Positions 33,456 to 45,560 of a stretch of DNA of 64,000 nucleotides are shown here, piece by piece (the stretch's first letter is position 1; each line of letters opens with the position of its first letter). The position numbers and the translations under genes were made by a program. The notes beneath the pieces were generated by a model, which had not been told where the DNA came from, searched no databases, and saw nothing but the letters and a program-made list of their open reading frames with translations. This DNA comes from Platycnemis pennipes (lineage: Eukaryota > Arthropoda > Insecta > Odonata > Platycnemididae), in the NCBI GenBank assembly GCA_933228895.1, contig OW121849.1, positions 126,236,849-126,300,848 on the forward strand, read 5' to 3'.

Positions 33456-34673
33456 CCCAGCCAGCACACGGTAACGTGTTTACATAAAATCCTCGTAAAC
33501 CTAATGTGAGTGTGTATACGTAAACATAATCTCCCCGTATTATTTCATGTTTACGTAAATTCTAAGTAATCATTTTATGATAATGAACGTAAACGTAAAT
33601 GCTTAATGCTTATGTAAGCATCTCGTAAACGGTTTTTTAACCGCACACGTAAACGAATTTACGCGATTCTTACGAGTGTGGGCCATTAAGAAAAGTAAAT
33701 TTACAGCATTATGTCATAGATTATACTCTGCGTGTATGTTTAATGAAAATATTTGGCTCATAAAGCTAACATGTAGATACATGAAGTAGTTTCAAGTATC
33801 TTTTTCATTAAATGTGGAGTACATATGTTTCAAGCTGATCACCGATATGAGATAGCAGTTTGATATTTGTTCCAAAATCCACCCCTGAGCTCCCTTGCAA
33901 TAAGTAGGTAATCACTGCAAATATTAGTAATTAATCATCATTCACAAGTAGTTAATTGGTGCTCACCAGTAATCATAACCATTGGTGAAGAGAAATTAAT
34001 TTTTAATCTTCAAAGATTTTTTTTAAGTGGTGTTGTCACTCCAGCACAATTAACGAAGGATTCATGTGTTCGACAATTTAGGAAAGCAAATTCGATCGTA
34101 AATCATCACTACAGTTCCTTCGATAGTCTTAACTTATAGTTATGTAATGAATTATAGTTATAATCAACTATTGAAACTTTGCTTCGCATTCATGAACCGG
34201 CGCAAGTTCATGCATGAACCGAGTCACAACAACTAGCCATCTGACAACACCCACATCAACAAAGCAGTTAGCCTGATAGCGTGCCGAGATATGAAGCGAT
34301 CGACACTGGTTCGGTTCCCTGAGCTACCTAGGGGCGAAAGCGATGCTAGTGATGGATATGTAATTAAATTTTTTTTACCTTTTTTATTCGTGAAAATTTT
34401 TAAACGTGGTACACTGGATTTAATTGCACATTTCAAACGTAGTGAGGGAATATATATGGCAAACAAAGTATTTGATGCGTATGCATTATGGCGGACGTTA
34501 GGGTAAACCGCTTCTGTGGTGCGTACTCCACGATGACGACATGTGGCCGCGATTTTTACGAGATGCATCTTAGAAGTTTACGTGAGCAACTTGTAAACAA
34601 ATAAAGTGTTTACGACATATTTACGTAAATTTCAAATAAATTGAAGGTAAAATGTTTATTTGTGCTGGCTGGG
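33456..34673. mobile_element. TA-flanked TIR element, 1.2 kb, with GTTTACGT motif clusters
   Basis: Terminal inverted repeats CCCAGCCAGCACA stand at both ends, each preceded or followed by TA. The first 230 bp and the last 100 bp are crowded with GTAAAC/GTTTAC and TACGTAAA motifs in both orientations. The centre has an open frame of 71 codons without a recognisable domain. TA flanks suggest the Tc1/mariner superfamily, but the motif-rich ends and lack of transposase leave the family open. Confidence 0.65.
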
Positions 34674-34978
34674 TAATAATGATATTGTCCTATGAATAAT
34701 GTGTTTTTATACAATTTTCTCATATTCTCATTTCTGCTTGCACTAGTTACACATACTTATTGCATTAACATTTTGAAAAACAAATGTTCACAGGATACTT
34801 GGTCCTCCTATGACTTTACTATCATTAAGTCATTTTTATGTTCAAGTATGTGAATTCATATTTCTGGCTTTTGAGCCCCAGTCAACACTGTGATTAACTC
34901 ACTGAAGTGATTGCTTGAATCATTTTACTTGTTTATAAGAAGTGGCATATAACACTGAAATATTATTATCCATTTCAG

Positions 34979-35097
34979 GCATGAATGAGAGTTTCTCCAG
35001 GGAAGACTCCAGTGATGATTCTAAAGACGTGACAGCCTTTGCCAAGTCAGTTGTCATTAAGAGTGAGGATGAATCATCATCTTTCATGAGTATTTAA
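34979..35097 (+). CDS. Gene A terminal exon
   Basis: CATTTCAG precedes a frame of 38 codons and a stop (TAA 35095-35097), completing a codon with two bases from the previous exon. The peptide is acidic and serine-rich (SREDSSDDSKD, then VVIKSEDESSSF). IKSE fits the SUMO attachment pattern (hydrophobic-K-x-E) followed by acidic residues, which is common in nuclear regulators. That hint is inference; the gene itself is not recognised. A possible poly(A) signal, ATTAAA, is at 35308-35313. Confidence 0.65.
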
Positions 35098-35894
35098 AGA
35101 ATCATGTCATTATTATTTTGTTTTTTTTTCTACTGGGCAAAAGAGCAGTCTTTTTGCTCTTGTCTTATCAGTTTTTCACTATTTTTTTCTATTTACATGT
35201 TTAATTTCTAATTGTGAAGAATTTACCAAAGTGTAAGTTAATTTTATTTATTTGAAAGTAACTGCCTTGGAAGATCTTGGTGGTGATTGCTTTTGCTACT
35301 TTTTTATATTAAAGATAAAATTTTTAAATGATCATTTTAGAAGACTCATTTGCATGGACATTTTTAATGCAAAGAAACTTCGTGCTCTATGCTTTTTTTC
35401 TGGCCAATCCTCTTTATGATTGCTTGTGGTTATTTAATGTACTACTTGTTGTCTATGTGGCTGTGCCATTTTCATTGATAATTGTAAAAGTAGTAAAAAC
35501 TTAATACATTGCAAAATCAGAATTGGTAATTTTATTCTTCATCAGTCAGATAATGTGGTTTCACTTGCTCATTATATTGAAGTTGATTATGAAAGGTGTA
35601 CATGTATGTTTCCTATTATATCATATTATGCAGGACTAAGTTTGGAGATTTATCATTATTTATCAAGTATTACATTTTTCTCACAATGAATCAATGAATG
35701 AAAAATAATGCAATTTTATGACTCTTGATTCAATGATCTGTATCTTTTTACCATCTATGTAACTCTTTAATTAGGAAAGATCTTATTTATTAAATTTAAA
35801 TGAGACATTAAATTTAAATAAGAATTATTACATTCAAAATATATGTACTAAATTTTTAGAAAGTGGAAAGAGTGAAATTCAGAATCTAGTATCT
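35098..35894. other. Probable gene A 3' untranslated region and intergenic
   Basis: T-rich sequence following the stop codon, with ATTAAA at 35308. No further gene is seen before the hAT element. Confidence 0.4.
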
Positions 35895-35902
35895 GAAACT
35901 AG

Positions 35903-38628
35903 CAGTGGCGTGCATTGGGGGTAAGCTAGGTAAGCTTCGCTTGCCCAGGCAGTGATGAAAAAATATAAATAACTTCTTCACTCAAACATACATATAGTCT
36001 TATTTGTTATTTTTCGTTAAGAGAGATTTTCTGACGTTATATGCCGCATTCAATACATGGCAATGCATGGCGCCTTCCAGTTTGCCACAAGTTTTCATCA
36101 TGGGCATGGTCGTCTACAGCCGGTCGAGGCTGTGGATAATCTCAGCGGATGGAGATCTCCCAAGCACTCTCTTTATCTCTCGCACTCAAAGATAATGCCT
36201 GCGGCCGGCCGGGAGGTAGAGGAGGACAGTGACGTGATCGCTGCCAGCTTGTGTGCCATACCATGGGAAAAACAGAGTGGTAGGTTACGACACTTAAGTG
36301 CTTACGAATCCTCATGCACATTATTTATTTCTGTTGTCAAAATCCATTTTTCTCGACTAATACAAAGCTTGTAGCGTTGAGTAAGGTATCAATGGATATG
36401 ATTTTTTGATGACTTCTGGCATAGCATATTAAGCTTACGGTAGAACACATTGTTTATTGTTTAAGTTTAACAATTCTTTTTGGTTAAAGCACAAAGAAAA
36501 AGGAAGGCCTCATAGAGATACATTGTAAATAGACAATGAGGAAAAGAGGATTATTGTCGGCAGGAGATGTTTTTTTCATTGTGTAAATAACTAATAAGAG
36601 GTATTGTTAACTATAAATATGTTCATATTAATAAACTCTCTTTCCTTTTCTATGCACACATTTCCTAACTACTTCATTTCAAAAACCCAACAGAAGATTA
36701 AATCATTTTTTTAGGGAAAGGTAGTAGGTATGTCCGAAAGTTTCGCATAGTTTTAAAAGATAATAACAAATTTAATGTTATACATACAAAACAGTGAATT
36801 AATTACGATTTTGGAATGTTGGAAATACCAAGTTTAAAGTGCAAACCCAAAGAGCGTAATTGTGAGTACTTTCGACATTTTTGTGTTTCCCTGTATACAA
36901 AAAAAAACGTTGGCTGACTGGGAGTTCTACTCTTGTGAAATTATTCTGTTGGCTATGCCTCCTATTTTTGAGAAACTCAATATTATATCTAATGAAATAG
37001 TGGAACATGAAAGGTCATAGGGACACATTTGATTGTTTGCTCAAATTCGGCAATATGTACCCACATTGAAGCACGTCATCATTCCCATTTCTGCGCAAGT
37101 GTAGAGCGGCATAATGAAACAGTGGCCTAGAACAGAGTGATCATGTAGAGATTAATTAACACAATGCGCCTTTTTGCCATTCAAGAGCTTTCATTTCGAG
37201 GAGGTGAGGTTGAAGATTCCCCATATTAAGGTATTTACTCTGCTATTTTAAATCGTATCCATAAATATGACCCAAATTTACGACATCATCTCATGAATGC
37301 AACCCCTTTCAGAGGAAGAACGAAACACATTAAAAATTCTTGATAATACCTATTAGCACAATTTTGGAAAATAAGATAAGAGATAGAATGGGTAGTGCAA
37401 TTTTTGTGGTGCTATTTCTATACGAGACTTAAGATATCATGAATAAATCCCAGCCATCCACAACACTAAGATATGTACTTCCTCAATAACGCCTTGGAAG
37501 TGCAGCAATGAATAATTTCATACACTGATGTGAGTGCCGATGGGTCTGCAAATGCATTATTTGTTCATGCAAAGTATATAATTAATTCTTATAGACTGAA
37601 AGAAAAACTTGTTGCTCCAACATAGGATGGGGCAGCAGTCATGGCTGGCGAATTGAATGGCCTGAACAGGGGCAGATCCAGGGGGGAGGGAGTGCTGTGG
37701 TCGGTCGCTCCCCAAAAAATAATTCAATAATACATATCGAAAGAATTTTCAATAATTCATATTGATGTGTCATTTCATTGTAAAGAGGACAAGACTGGTG
37801 AATGCTTTTTTGCCTATTTATATTCTTGCATTTGTTTTCAAATCAGTGGGTGACCCCTCTGAAGTAACCATCGAATACACTGCGGGAAATCTATAATGGC
37901 ATTTCCCACAATGTATTCGATTTTATAACACCGCTTATTATTTATCTTGGTTGAATTTATATAATTTTCTGCATCCTGTATTTTATCTTAAGTTAAAGAG
38001 TATATTTTCTTGACATACCTTTCCAATATAAATTTGTGAACATTCAACGTTCTCTAAACTTACTATCATGTTTCAAGATATTGATTACGATGGATTTGAC
38101 CGATTCATTTACTTCATGGAATTTTATATTTCTAAAGGCAAGCTATGGAAATGACAAATCAAATTACTCATAAGGTCTCAAACCGAGAGCAGTGTCCTTT
38201 ATCTATCGTATTCTGAGGTCATGTTGGTAGATGAGCCTTTTCTTAAAAATCAGCGAATATGAACATCTCCTACACATGGAATAGATATCACTAGATATGT
38301 TATGCAGACATGTTTTTCTTTTGGAATGGTTCAAGTTAGGTAGCCAATAGTTATTACGCAAGAAAGTTTTCGATGAGAAAATATTTTGGGGATGCTTATT
38401 TTAGATACTTGATGAACGTGCTGAAAAGTGATTTTTATGTGTATCATATGTGATTAACCAAATAAATTATCCAGATTTAATTTACAATTCAATAATTTAA
38501 ATAGAATGCCATTCTCGGTAATAGTTATCCCGTTTTTAATTGAGGTTACGCAAGTGACATGCGGGATGCATACCTTCCCTGATGTGCAAGCGCTTATCCG
38601 AGGCTAATTGAAAGATTGCACACCACTG
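35903..38628. mobile_element. hAT-like transposon, 2.7 kb, non-coding
   Basis: The left end CAGTGGCGTGCATTGG and, on the other strand, the right end CAGTGGTGTGCAATC form TIRs, and GAAACTAG flanks both sides exactly (35895-35902 and 38629-38636). The 8-bp duplication and CAGTGG start are typical of hAT elements. No transposase remains in the interior; CAGGGGCAGATCCAGG at 37670 looks like the end of another hAT-type insertion, and a hairpin lies at 37870-37922. Confidence 0.8.
37870..37922. repeat. Hairpin with about 21-bp arms
   Basis: ATCGAATACACTGCGGGAAA is followed by a short loop and its imperfect inverse ending ATTTCCCACAATGTATTCGA. Arms differ at few positions. Confidence 0.5.
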
Positions 38629-39177
38629 GAAACTAGGGATCCAAAACTAAGACAAAGATCCAAAACCCAGGCAAGGATCTGGTTCCGATCCGAAAAAAAC
38701 CTGGATCCATCCATCACTAGTATCAGGGCATCTCCCTTTATTTTTTGACTGTTTATCTAGCACCTATGATCAACCAAGCAAATGTTATGCATATGTTCAT
38801 TTTACTGTATACACTCTGGGAGAGATCTTTTTCTCTTTGTGCCACGTTGCCCACTACAAACTACACAATTTTTTTCTTTTCTCCCTGGTTGTTGCTGCAG
38901 TCCAGCCTTCAATCCACCTGTACAAAGGGATATATCACTCTTTGTCTTCCCAAGCCATTCTGTCTCTAGAGACAATTATGCTTGCTATATATTGAAGTCT
39001 AGTTATTGTTTGTGTAGGATTATTTTCTCATGTAATTGACAAGAATTGAGCACGATATGAGCAATTACAGAAAAAAACAACTTTCTTCCAAAATTTTATG
39101 GTACACCTGTCATGTGAAGTAAGAAAACACCATCATGTCAGATGAATCAATCCCTCCCATGTAACTATATATTATAT

Positions 39178-39460
39178 AAATTTATTATTTGTGGTGTAGC
39201 TATATATTTTGCCAAACCATGGTACGGCGTGAGCATTGTTTGCCTGGTGGGGGAAGATGGTTGGTCTTTTTATTATTATAACAATTTCTAGTATAATTGC
39301 AATGAATGCTTTCATTTCAGTTACTGTCACATTTTGCCATTGCTCCACTCTTGATCCTGGCAAAGGTGTTTCATGGGCAACTAGGAACTGCTCAGCATTC
39401 CTGTTAGTTTCCTCTGTAAAGAGATTCCATAGCATGGGGGTGGAAACGAATTGAAATATG
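39178..39460 (-). pseudogene. piggyBac transposase relic, amino-terminal part
   Basis: The minus strand encodes LWNLFTEETNRNAEQFL, then VEQWQNVTVTEMKAFIAIIL, matching the start of the conserved piggyBac transposase domain (F..i...T..., W...T..E...F.ai.i). It breaks off after PWFGKIYSY where the family normally continues with the first catalytic region. No matching TTAA ends were identified, so only the fragment is supported. Confidence 0.6.
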
Positions 39461-40448
39461 CTTTGGGGTCAGCTGTCGGTGATGGTGTATGCTTGGGACC
39501 CTGTATTTCTGCATAAGTGAAGGCGAGATGCTCCAAGTGTCACACTTCCTTCATATATCTCTATGATCCCTGGTAGCGGAATTGCACTGGTTATATCATC
39601 TTCATCACTTTCCTCAATAATTCTTGGCTTTTTTCTCTGCATCATAAAGACAGATTTATCTGAATCATTTAATTCAGATATTTTCTCTAGTCCTCTGAGT
39701 AATCAACATTGTCAATTAGCAATAACAGGTAATTTACAAATTCTTCTACTTTTTCTTTCAGTCTTTTTAGTTGACATTACTGGTAACCAAAATGATCACA
39801 AAAATAAAAACATACGTTTGCTTGAAATCAATTTTGACTCAACCACACGCTTGCATGGGAAAAAAACTCACTGAACTTCCTTGGCCAAAAGAGAAGAGAC
39901 TGCATTCCTCCTATTCTATCGGTAATGTACTCACTATTTCAATGCAGAGAAAGATCAAAGCCCTATTATGCAGAGAACTGCTGAGAATGTAATCCTATTC
40001 CACAGGGCCCAAATGATCAGCTTGGAAGGATGACAGGAGATATCAAAATGATTACAAAGCAATGCTTTCATATGCATCATATCACCATAGATGTAGTTAG
40101 CAGTTTTGTATCGAAACCACTTCACCAAAACATATTCATAAGATAGAACTATCAGGTTACAGGTCAGAAACTATGTTTCAGGTCAGGATTAGGCACTGAT
40201 AAGCTACCTTATCAGTGCCAGTTCATAGTAGAAAGAATGTGCAGCAATATAACAAGCATACAATTAAGCTAAGGGTCCCAACATGGAAAAAGATCAACCC
40301 CAAAATTATAGTATGAATTATGCTGAATGAAAAGTATTTAAAATTGAATATAAGAAAAAAAAATGTTTTGTAAAGCTGAGCATTTACACTTTTGATAGAA
40401 TGAAAACCATACACCATACAAAAATAAATGTAATAAGGAAAAGCACTT

Positions 40449-40541
40449 TTAACAATGGTAAGAGCCGATATATCGGCTCACTGCACTTTTTGTCCGAGAT
40501 GCAAAAGCTGAGATATTGGCCTGCTGCACTAAGAGGGTTAA
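40449..40541 (-). repeat. Palindrome-bearing TTAA repeat, copy 2
   Basis: Read on the minus strand: TTAACCCTCTTAGTGC, a decayed palindrome, CAGCTTTTGCATCTCGG, AAAAGTGCAGT and the exact palindrome GAGCCGATATATCGGCTC, then a TTAA. It is collinear with 5418-5508, so the two are copies of one family. Confidence 0.6.
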
Positions 40542-40611
40542 ACCACCATAGCAAAGAAAATACCCTTCCCATGGGTAAAAGTCAACTTAAAATTTTAGCT
40601 GATATACAGTA

Positions 40612-41035
40612 AATATCGTGGATATCCACAAATTACAGTGAATATATATATATATATATATATTCATTAAGCATTTAAGTGGATCCTTAGTCATAACCAC
40701 TAACTTTAGTAGTGGATATCTGCATTTTTTGTGGATGCTTAGGCATACCCATTGACAAAAGTAGTGCATGTTCTTATTTTAGTGGGTATAAACATATTAA
40801 AGTGGATGTTCACTTGGCATTAGTAGAATGTGGATGTCCACATCTTAGGTGGATCCTTAAGCCTGTTTCACACAGTACTAGATCCAGCACAAGGTCGAGT
40901 ATACTAGCAAGTGTGCTAGCTTTCCAGAATTGTGTAATAGAACAACATGCTAGCGAGCAAGCATGCTCGCTGAGCTACTGGATTTCATCCTTGATGCGGT
41001 ACTAGATTTCTAGTAGCTTCCAGTACGACCCAATA
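40612..41035. repeat. Cluster of GTGGAT motifs and GTTTCACAC element, copy 2
   Basis: Between 40618 and 40860, GTGGAT occurs about seven times, twice as the palindrome-like GTGGATATCCAC or GTGGATGTCCAC and several times as GTGGATCCTTA. At 40857 TTAAGCCTGTTTCACAC begins a block shared with 1128-1269. A run of alternating AT is at 40640-40662. The region looks like transposon subterminal DNA. Confidence 0.45.
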
Positions 41036-41595
41036 GCCATTGACCAATCAAGTCATGTTACAGACAGGCATGTCTTCTTTCAAATCATACGTTCGCAAAT
41101 AGCTAATAAATTTTATGTAAGAGTTACCGAGAGACTTGAATATCTTCCTAGTAAGAATAAGGCCAAGGGTCAATGTAACTAGAACTAAGAAAAGAAACAT
41201 GATTAAGAGATATGATGTTGAAAAGAAATCAAAGATGAAGATAAGTAAGAAGAGTACAAAACAAAAGTAATGACCAGCCTTCAGGAAAACAAGAGAAGTG
41301 GAAGGAAGAGACCTAAGAGGAAAATGGGATATGTAATCCATAAAAAGTAACAAAAAAAGCAGCAGAGGAAGTAGTTGGCAACACTCAAAAGATAATGAGG
41401 AAAGAATGGTTTGACATTGTGCATTAGCAGTAGAATAGTGAAATTGATCCATAAAGAAAATGTTTCAAAAAAGATAAAGAGAAACCGCAATGACTACAGT
41501 CAAAAAGGAGGATTGCACCTAGAGAGTAGAAGACAGAAAAGAATATTTGAGGAACAACGAATTGCAGAGCTAGAAAATATACACTTGTCTTTATT

Positions 41596-41633
41596 TCACC
41601 TAGACTAGGACCTTAGAGTCCTAGTCTAGGTGA
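41596..41633. repeat. Perfect 16-bp-arm hairpin
   Basis: TCACCTAGACTAGGAC, a 6-base loop, then its exact inverse GTCCTAGTCTAGGTGA. No coding context. Confidence 0.8.
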
Positions 41634-41709
41634 CCTATGGTAGTACTATAGAGTCCTCTCTTACAATTAACAGATTGGACTGCACAAACATCCATGTGAA
41701 GTGAAAATC

Positions 41710-41776
41710 CTCCCTGTGTGGGATTCGAACCCACAGCCCTGGGATTAACAGGCGAGGGATAAACCACTGGGACCAG
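41710..41776 (-). mobile_element. tRNA-like sequence (pseudogene or SINE head)
   Basis: On the minus strand, CAGTGGTTTATCCC resembles a D arm, CTGTTAA a loop with anticodon GTT, and GTGGGTTCGAATCCCAC is a perfect T arm with B box. The 7-bp acceptor stem does not pair, so it is not a functional tRNA. It is probably a tRNA-derived repeat of a different family from that at 4318. Confidence 0.55.
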
Positions 41777-41779
41777 AAA

Positions 41780-42849
41780 ATATGACAAATAAAAGAGAAA
41801 CGAGAAAATTTTATGAAAGAGTTATAGAATAAAAAAACGGTTTACAATCTTGCACTTTTTTCTGCAAAGATTTGAAGGGAAACCTCTAAGGAGACAAAAA
41901 TAATATATTAGTCAGATGGCGAGATCACTTAGAACAACAACCAGAGTACAGAGTGCTTATCTCCTATCCCCGCTGTACAGGCAAAGTGTGCCCATTTTGT
42001 CCAGCCATATAAGCATCAATGCCAAGTGGGTCTCATGCCTTCACGATACCACCAGTCTCTGCCATTCTTACTTTCTGTCAGAGAAATAGCTGCAAAAACA
42101 TGCATATTTCTTTTGACTATAGCATAGAAATAGGCATAAATGAGGACATTGGAAAGCCAATACGTGGAACACATCGTACGTGATGACTAGTTCTTTAAGA
42201 TAGAGACAAGGAGTCCTGTAAAAATTAGAAGGACATACTTTCAGCATTCATTAAAAAGTCGAGTCCCTTGCGTTAAGAAGTGTATATTTTCTGGAGAATT
42301 GAATCGATTTATTATAACTAAATAGCGTCTTATATAACGCTTGTTTCTACATTTGTTTACGAGCGTAGACATTTTTTTCTCTCCTAATTTGTACATTTAC
42401 GTTATTTTATTTGGAAAGAATACACTGTTTTCGGCACTCAAATCCTAATATCCAGGCTAAGGTTAACCCATTTTCTTAGCACTCTTAAAGTTAACTTCAA
42501 ATTTTGAAATGCGTTAGCCTGGAATATTTGCGTGTGGTATGTTAATTTTTGTAAAAGCAGTAGTACAAGGTGTAAACTCCCGCGTATTAAATAAAGATAT
42601 GATGAAGAATAGAAGAGAAGAAAACCATATGGAGCCCTATGAAGTAGACAAGATCCTAGTAGATAAACCACATTTTGATATACAATGAACTATTAAGGAG
42701 CATGATAGGAGGGAAAATAATAGAGAAAGTCCCTCAGGGAATACCGACAGGCAGAAATATTGTCTGAGTGAAGCAGAAGATTTGCAATTACATAAATGAG
42801 CTAGCCGGCAACAATAGAATGGAAGGCTGCAGTCTACCAAACTTTGGAT
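41780..42849. other. No gene recognised
   Basis: A+T-rich DNA with scattered short frames but no domains, RNA genes or transposon ends that can be supported. Confidence 0.35.
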
Positions 42850-43870
42850 TTAATGGCACTGTAAGTTTTGTAAGTTCTTATAATTGTAAGTAGGTCAAAG
42901 AATTCCCAGCTTACTTGGAGGCCAAGAAAATCTATGAACCGGTATATATCACCCAATTCATTTCGGATGAGGTTTTTTACATGACAAGTGTCCTGCATTA
43001 TATTAATCATCGATTTGGCTGCTGAAAGATTGAAGTTTAGCTTAGGATGTTGGTAAACTGTAGGATACAGCCAAGCTCCCAGGAGAATTCCTTTTCCAAT
43101 ATTAGTGGATTGTCCATCAAAAGTGAGATACTCAACTTCAACTCCAATATATGTCAGCTTAGCTGTGCATGTATTGACTAGGGAGTAATGCTCTTCTACA
43201 TTTATGCTATTGGTGAGTTAGTGCCCCACTGGCCATCAGAATTTATCGTGTATACTAGCAATCATGAAAACTAATGCCTGAGTGGCTATTGCCCTAGTCC
43301 ATTGTATATTGCCTAAGTCCATGTCGACAAAATCTTTGCTGCAGTCTACGTAGCCCATGACTTTTCCATGTCCACCATCGACATGTTTTCGCATATGCAT
43401 TGCATCTACGATAAGATAAACTTTCACGCTTTTTTCCTTTTGGCTCTCTTCCCCACGTACTCCTCGAGTATATCGAAGGATTCCTATGTGAACTCTGGGT
43501 TCCCGTTCGTAGAAGAATACCACGCTCGTATAACACTTTTACGTGGTAGACAATGCCCTAGGTTAGCCCTAACATTATTACATGCCTAAACAGAATAGTA
43601 ATCAAGTCTCAGTGTAAATATACGGATCTCCTCTGGGTGGCGATGCCATAAGTACCTCATCTTTACCCTTCTGTTTTTTGCTAGTCTTTAGTCTTTTAAT
43701 TGCTGCTCTATTCTTTAGCAGAATTGAATGCGGAGCATGCAGACCTTTAGGCGAGATTTTTCCTGAGTTGATCAATAGCCTCCTCCAATATCTTCCTTTC
43801 TCTTCTTTTCATATTCTGCTTCAAGCATTTCATTTTCATTTGTTTGCTTTGCAAGCATTTTTTGGCACGA
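42850..43870 (-). pseudogene. Second P-type (THAP9-like) transposase relic
   Basis: Reading the minus strand from high to low coordinates: a Lys-rich helical piece (MKRRERKILEEAIDQLRKNL), then pieces with KVYLIVDAMHMRK and GKVMGYVDCSKDF, TRAIATQALVFMIASI, EVEYLTFDGQSTNIGKGI and QDTCHVKNLIRNELGD. LIVDAM holds the position of the first catalytic aspartate and TFDG the second; D.CH..KLIRN.L is a conserved P-superfamily motif. Several stops and frameshifts disable it. Its sequence is not the same as the intact transposase at 17662, so it represents a different, older P lineage. Confidence 0.7.
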
Positions 43871-43959
43871 TCTATGAGAGATTTCACATGGATAGTCCTT
43901 GGAGTAGTTGCATTTAGTGTTGTTTGCCTATAATTGTAACTATAATGTTAAAGAATTCC

Positions 43960-44010
43960 CTCATATAACTCAGTTAAAAGCATAAAATGCTTTTAACTGA
44001 GTTATATGAG
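43960..44010. repeat. Perfect 24-bp-arm hairpin with 3-base loop
   Basis: CTCATATAACTCAGTTAAAA and four further bases (43960-43983) are followed by AAA and an exact 24-base inverse (43987-44010). It is the most perfect palindrome in the window and encodes nothing recognisable. Confidence 0.9.
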
Positions 44011-45560
44011 TCTGTAAATTAACCACTCTACCATATGATTTGTCAAATAATCCTGAGGTACTAGCTAAATCACCTTCAGAGGGTAAAATGAGAAATATTA
44101 AAGATCGACTAAATGGTAACAACTAGGAGATATAGTTAAGCAAATGTTAAGCCACAGAGTGGACAGAATCAACAATTGAAATGTTATTTCAGAGAATATA
44201 TTTGGAGATGTCAAATTGTGACATTCAATTGATCCATACACAAACAGTAATGAAGATGTACTGCCAGAGTCAATGGGGCTGGGTGGTGGTGATTTATTTT
44301 CTGTCACTCCTTTTGGTCCCTAAAAATTATTTTCAGTATATTATTTACTGCACTTAAAAGGCTCGATTTTGAATAAAAAAATGCATGAGTAACATGATTT
44401 GACATTCTCATAGAATACAGAAATATGTACTTAGCAACTGAAGATCACCCGGAGCTATTATCGAATTTAATTCCTCAATAATGCTGTCACGGAGTGGGTT
44501 TTCATTTCCCGCAGTTTAATGGTGACTAGCATTCTTAGAATCTTGCATGATATTGCCGAAAACATTTATTTCATTTAGGAATTCTCTTCCAGCGTGCTGC
44601 TCCAAGTCAGGTGTTTGAAAATACTTTTAACTGAATATTTATATGATAAGGAACCAATACCTCAAAAGGAAAGTTGCTAACTACATGCCTCACCTTTGCT
44701 AGATTCAACTAAGGACAAGATCTCGGATGAAGATTTCCCCTTATATCATAGCATTCCCCCTTAAAATGAGAGGAGCAAATGCGATCACTCTGTGGAGTTT
44801 TCCGGTCCGAACCTTGACCGCAAAACTTTATACAGACTAACTTTAGATTCCAAGGCTCCTTCGGGAAATGGATTTGGCCATGTAATTTTATATTCCAATG
44901 ATAGGACCAAGCAAAGAACCACAGAAAAAAATCATTTTAAAAAAGAAAAAAAATATGTCCGCACTGACATTGAAAATATGTATTCAATGAAATATTTAAG
45001 AAATGCTATTTTCTCGTAAGTACAATTGCTCACGTTTTTCTGTAATGCTCCACAGTATTTTAGTGTAAAAACTTATTGTTCGATTTTTGTAAAGCATCCT
45101 TCTGAATTGCCTTAGAACCGTAAAGGCTGCTCCTTTTTCCCATCGGAATTGCCATGGTAAACTAGGAAATACTGCTAAATACGAGCATGACAGCACAGAA
45201 AATCAACCCACTACTGAGTGGGCCTTTACACCATAAAGTGAATTATTCGTACCATTCCTTTGCCACTTTGAAGCCTCTTGGTCTTTTTTTCCACGTCCCA
45301 GGCATAACAGATCATTTGGTTAACATTTTGTTGCAGTGAGGTGACGCCCGCCCCTGAAATATGGTCATTGTCCCGGCTGGTAGCCTAACCTTGGCAATTG
45401 TGGCACCTGTAAATGCTGCAACCCACGAAGTTTTTGTTGCCAATATGGTGTCACGAAATGGGAACGCCTAGAGGGCAAGATCAGCACTCTCTACTCTGGT
45501 GAACAACAGCTAAACAGAAGTAACAGAAGTGAAATTGATATGTTAGCAGTAGTGATCACA
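44011..45560. other. No gene recognised
   Basis: No exon chain, RNA gene or clear element was found. A short A-rich open frame at 44792-45019 lacks family signals. Confidence 0.35.

Noticed and set aside
34291..34506. 71-codon plus-strand frame inside the TA-flanked element
   Set aside because: No transposase motif (no DD34D/E pattern) and no related frame elsewhere in the window.
41710..41776. Functional tRNA gene with anticodon GTT
   Set aside because: The T arm is perfect but the acceptor stem does not pair; a tRNA-derived repeat is more likely.
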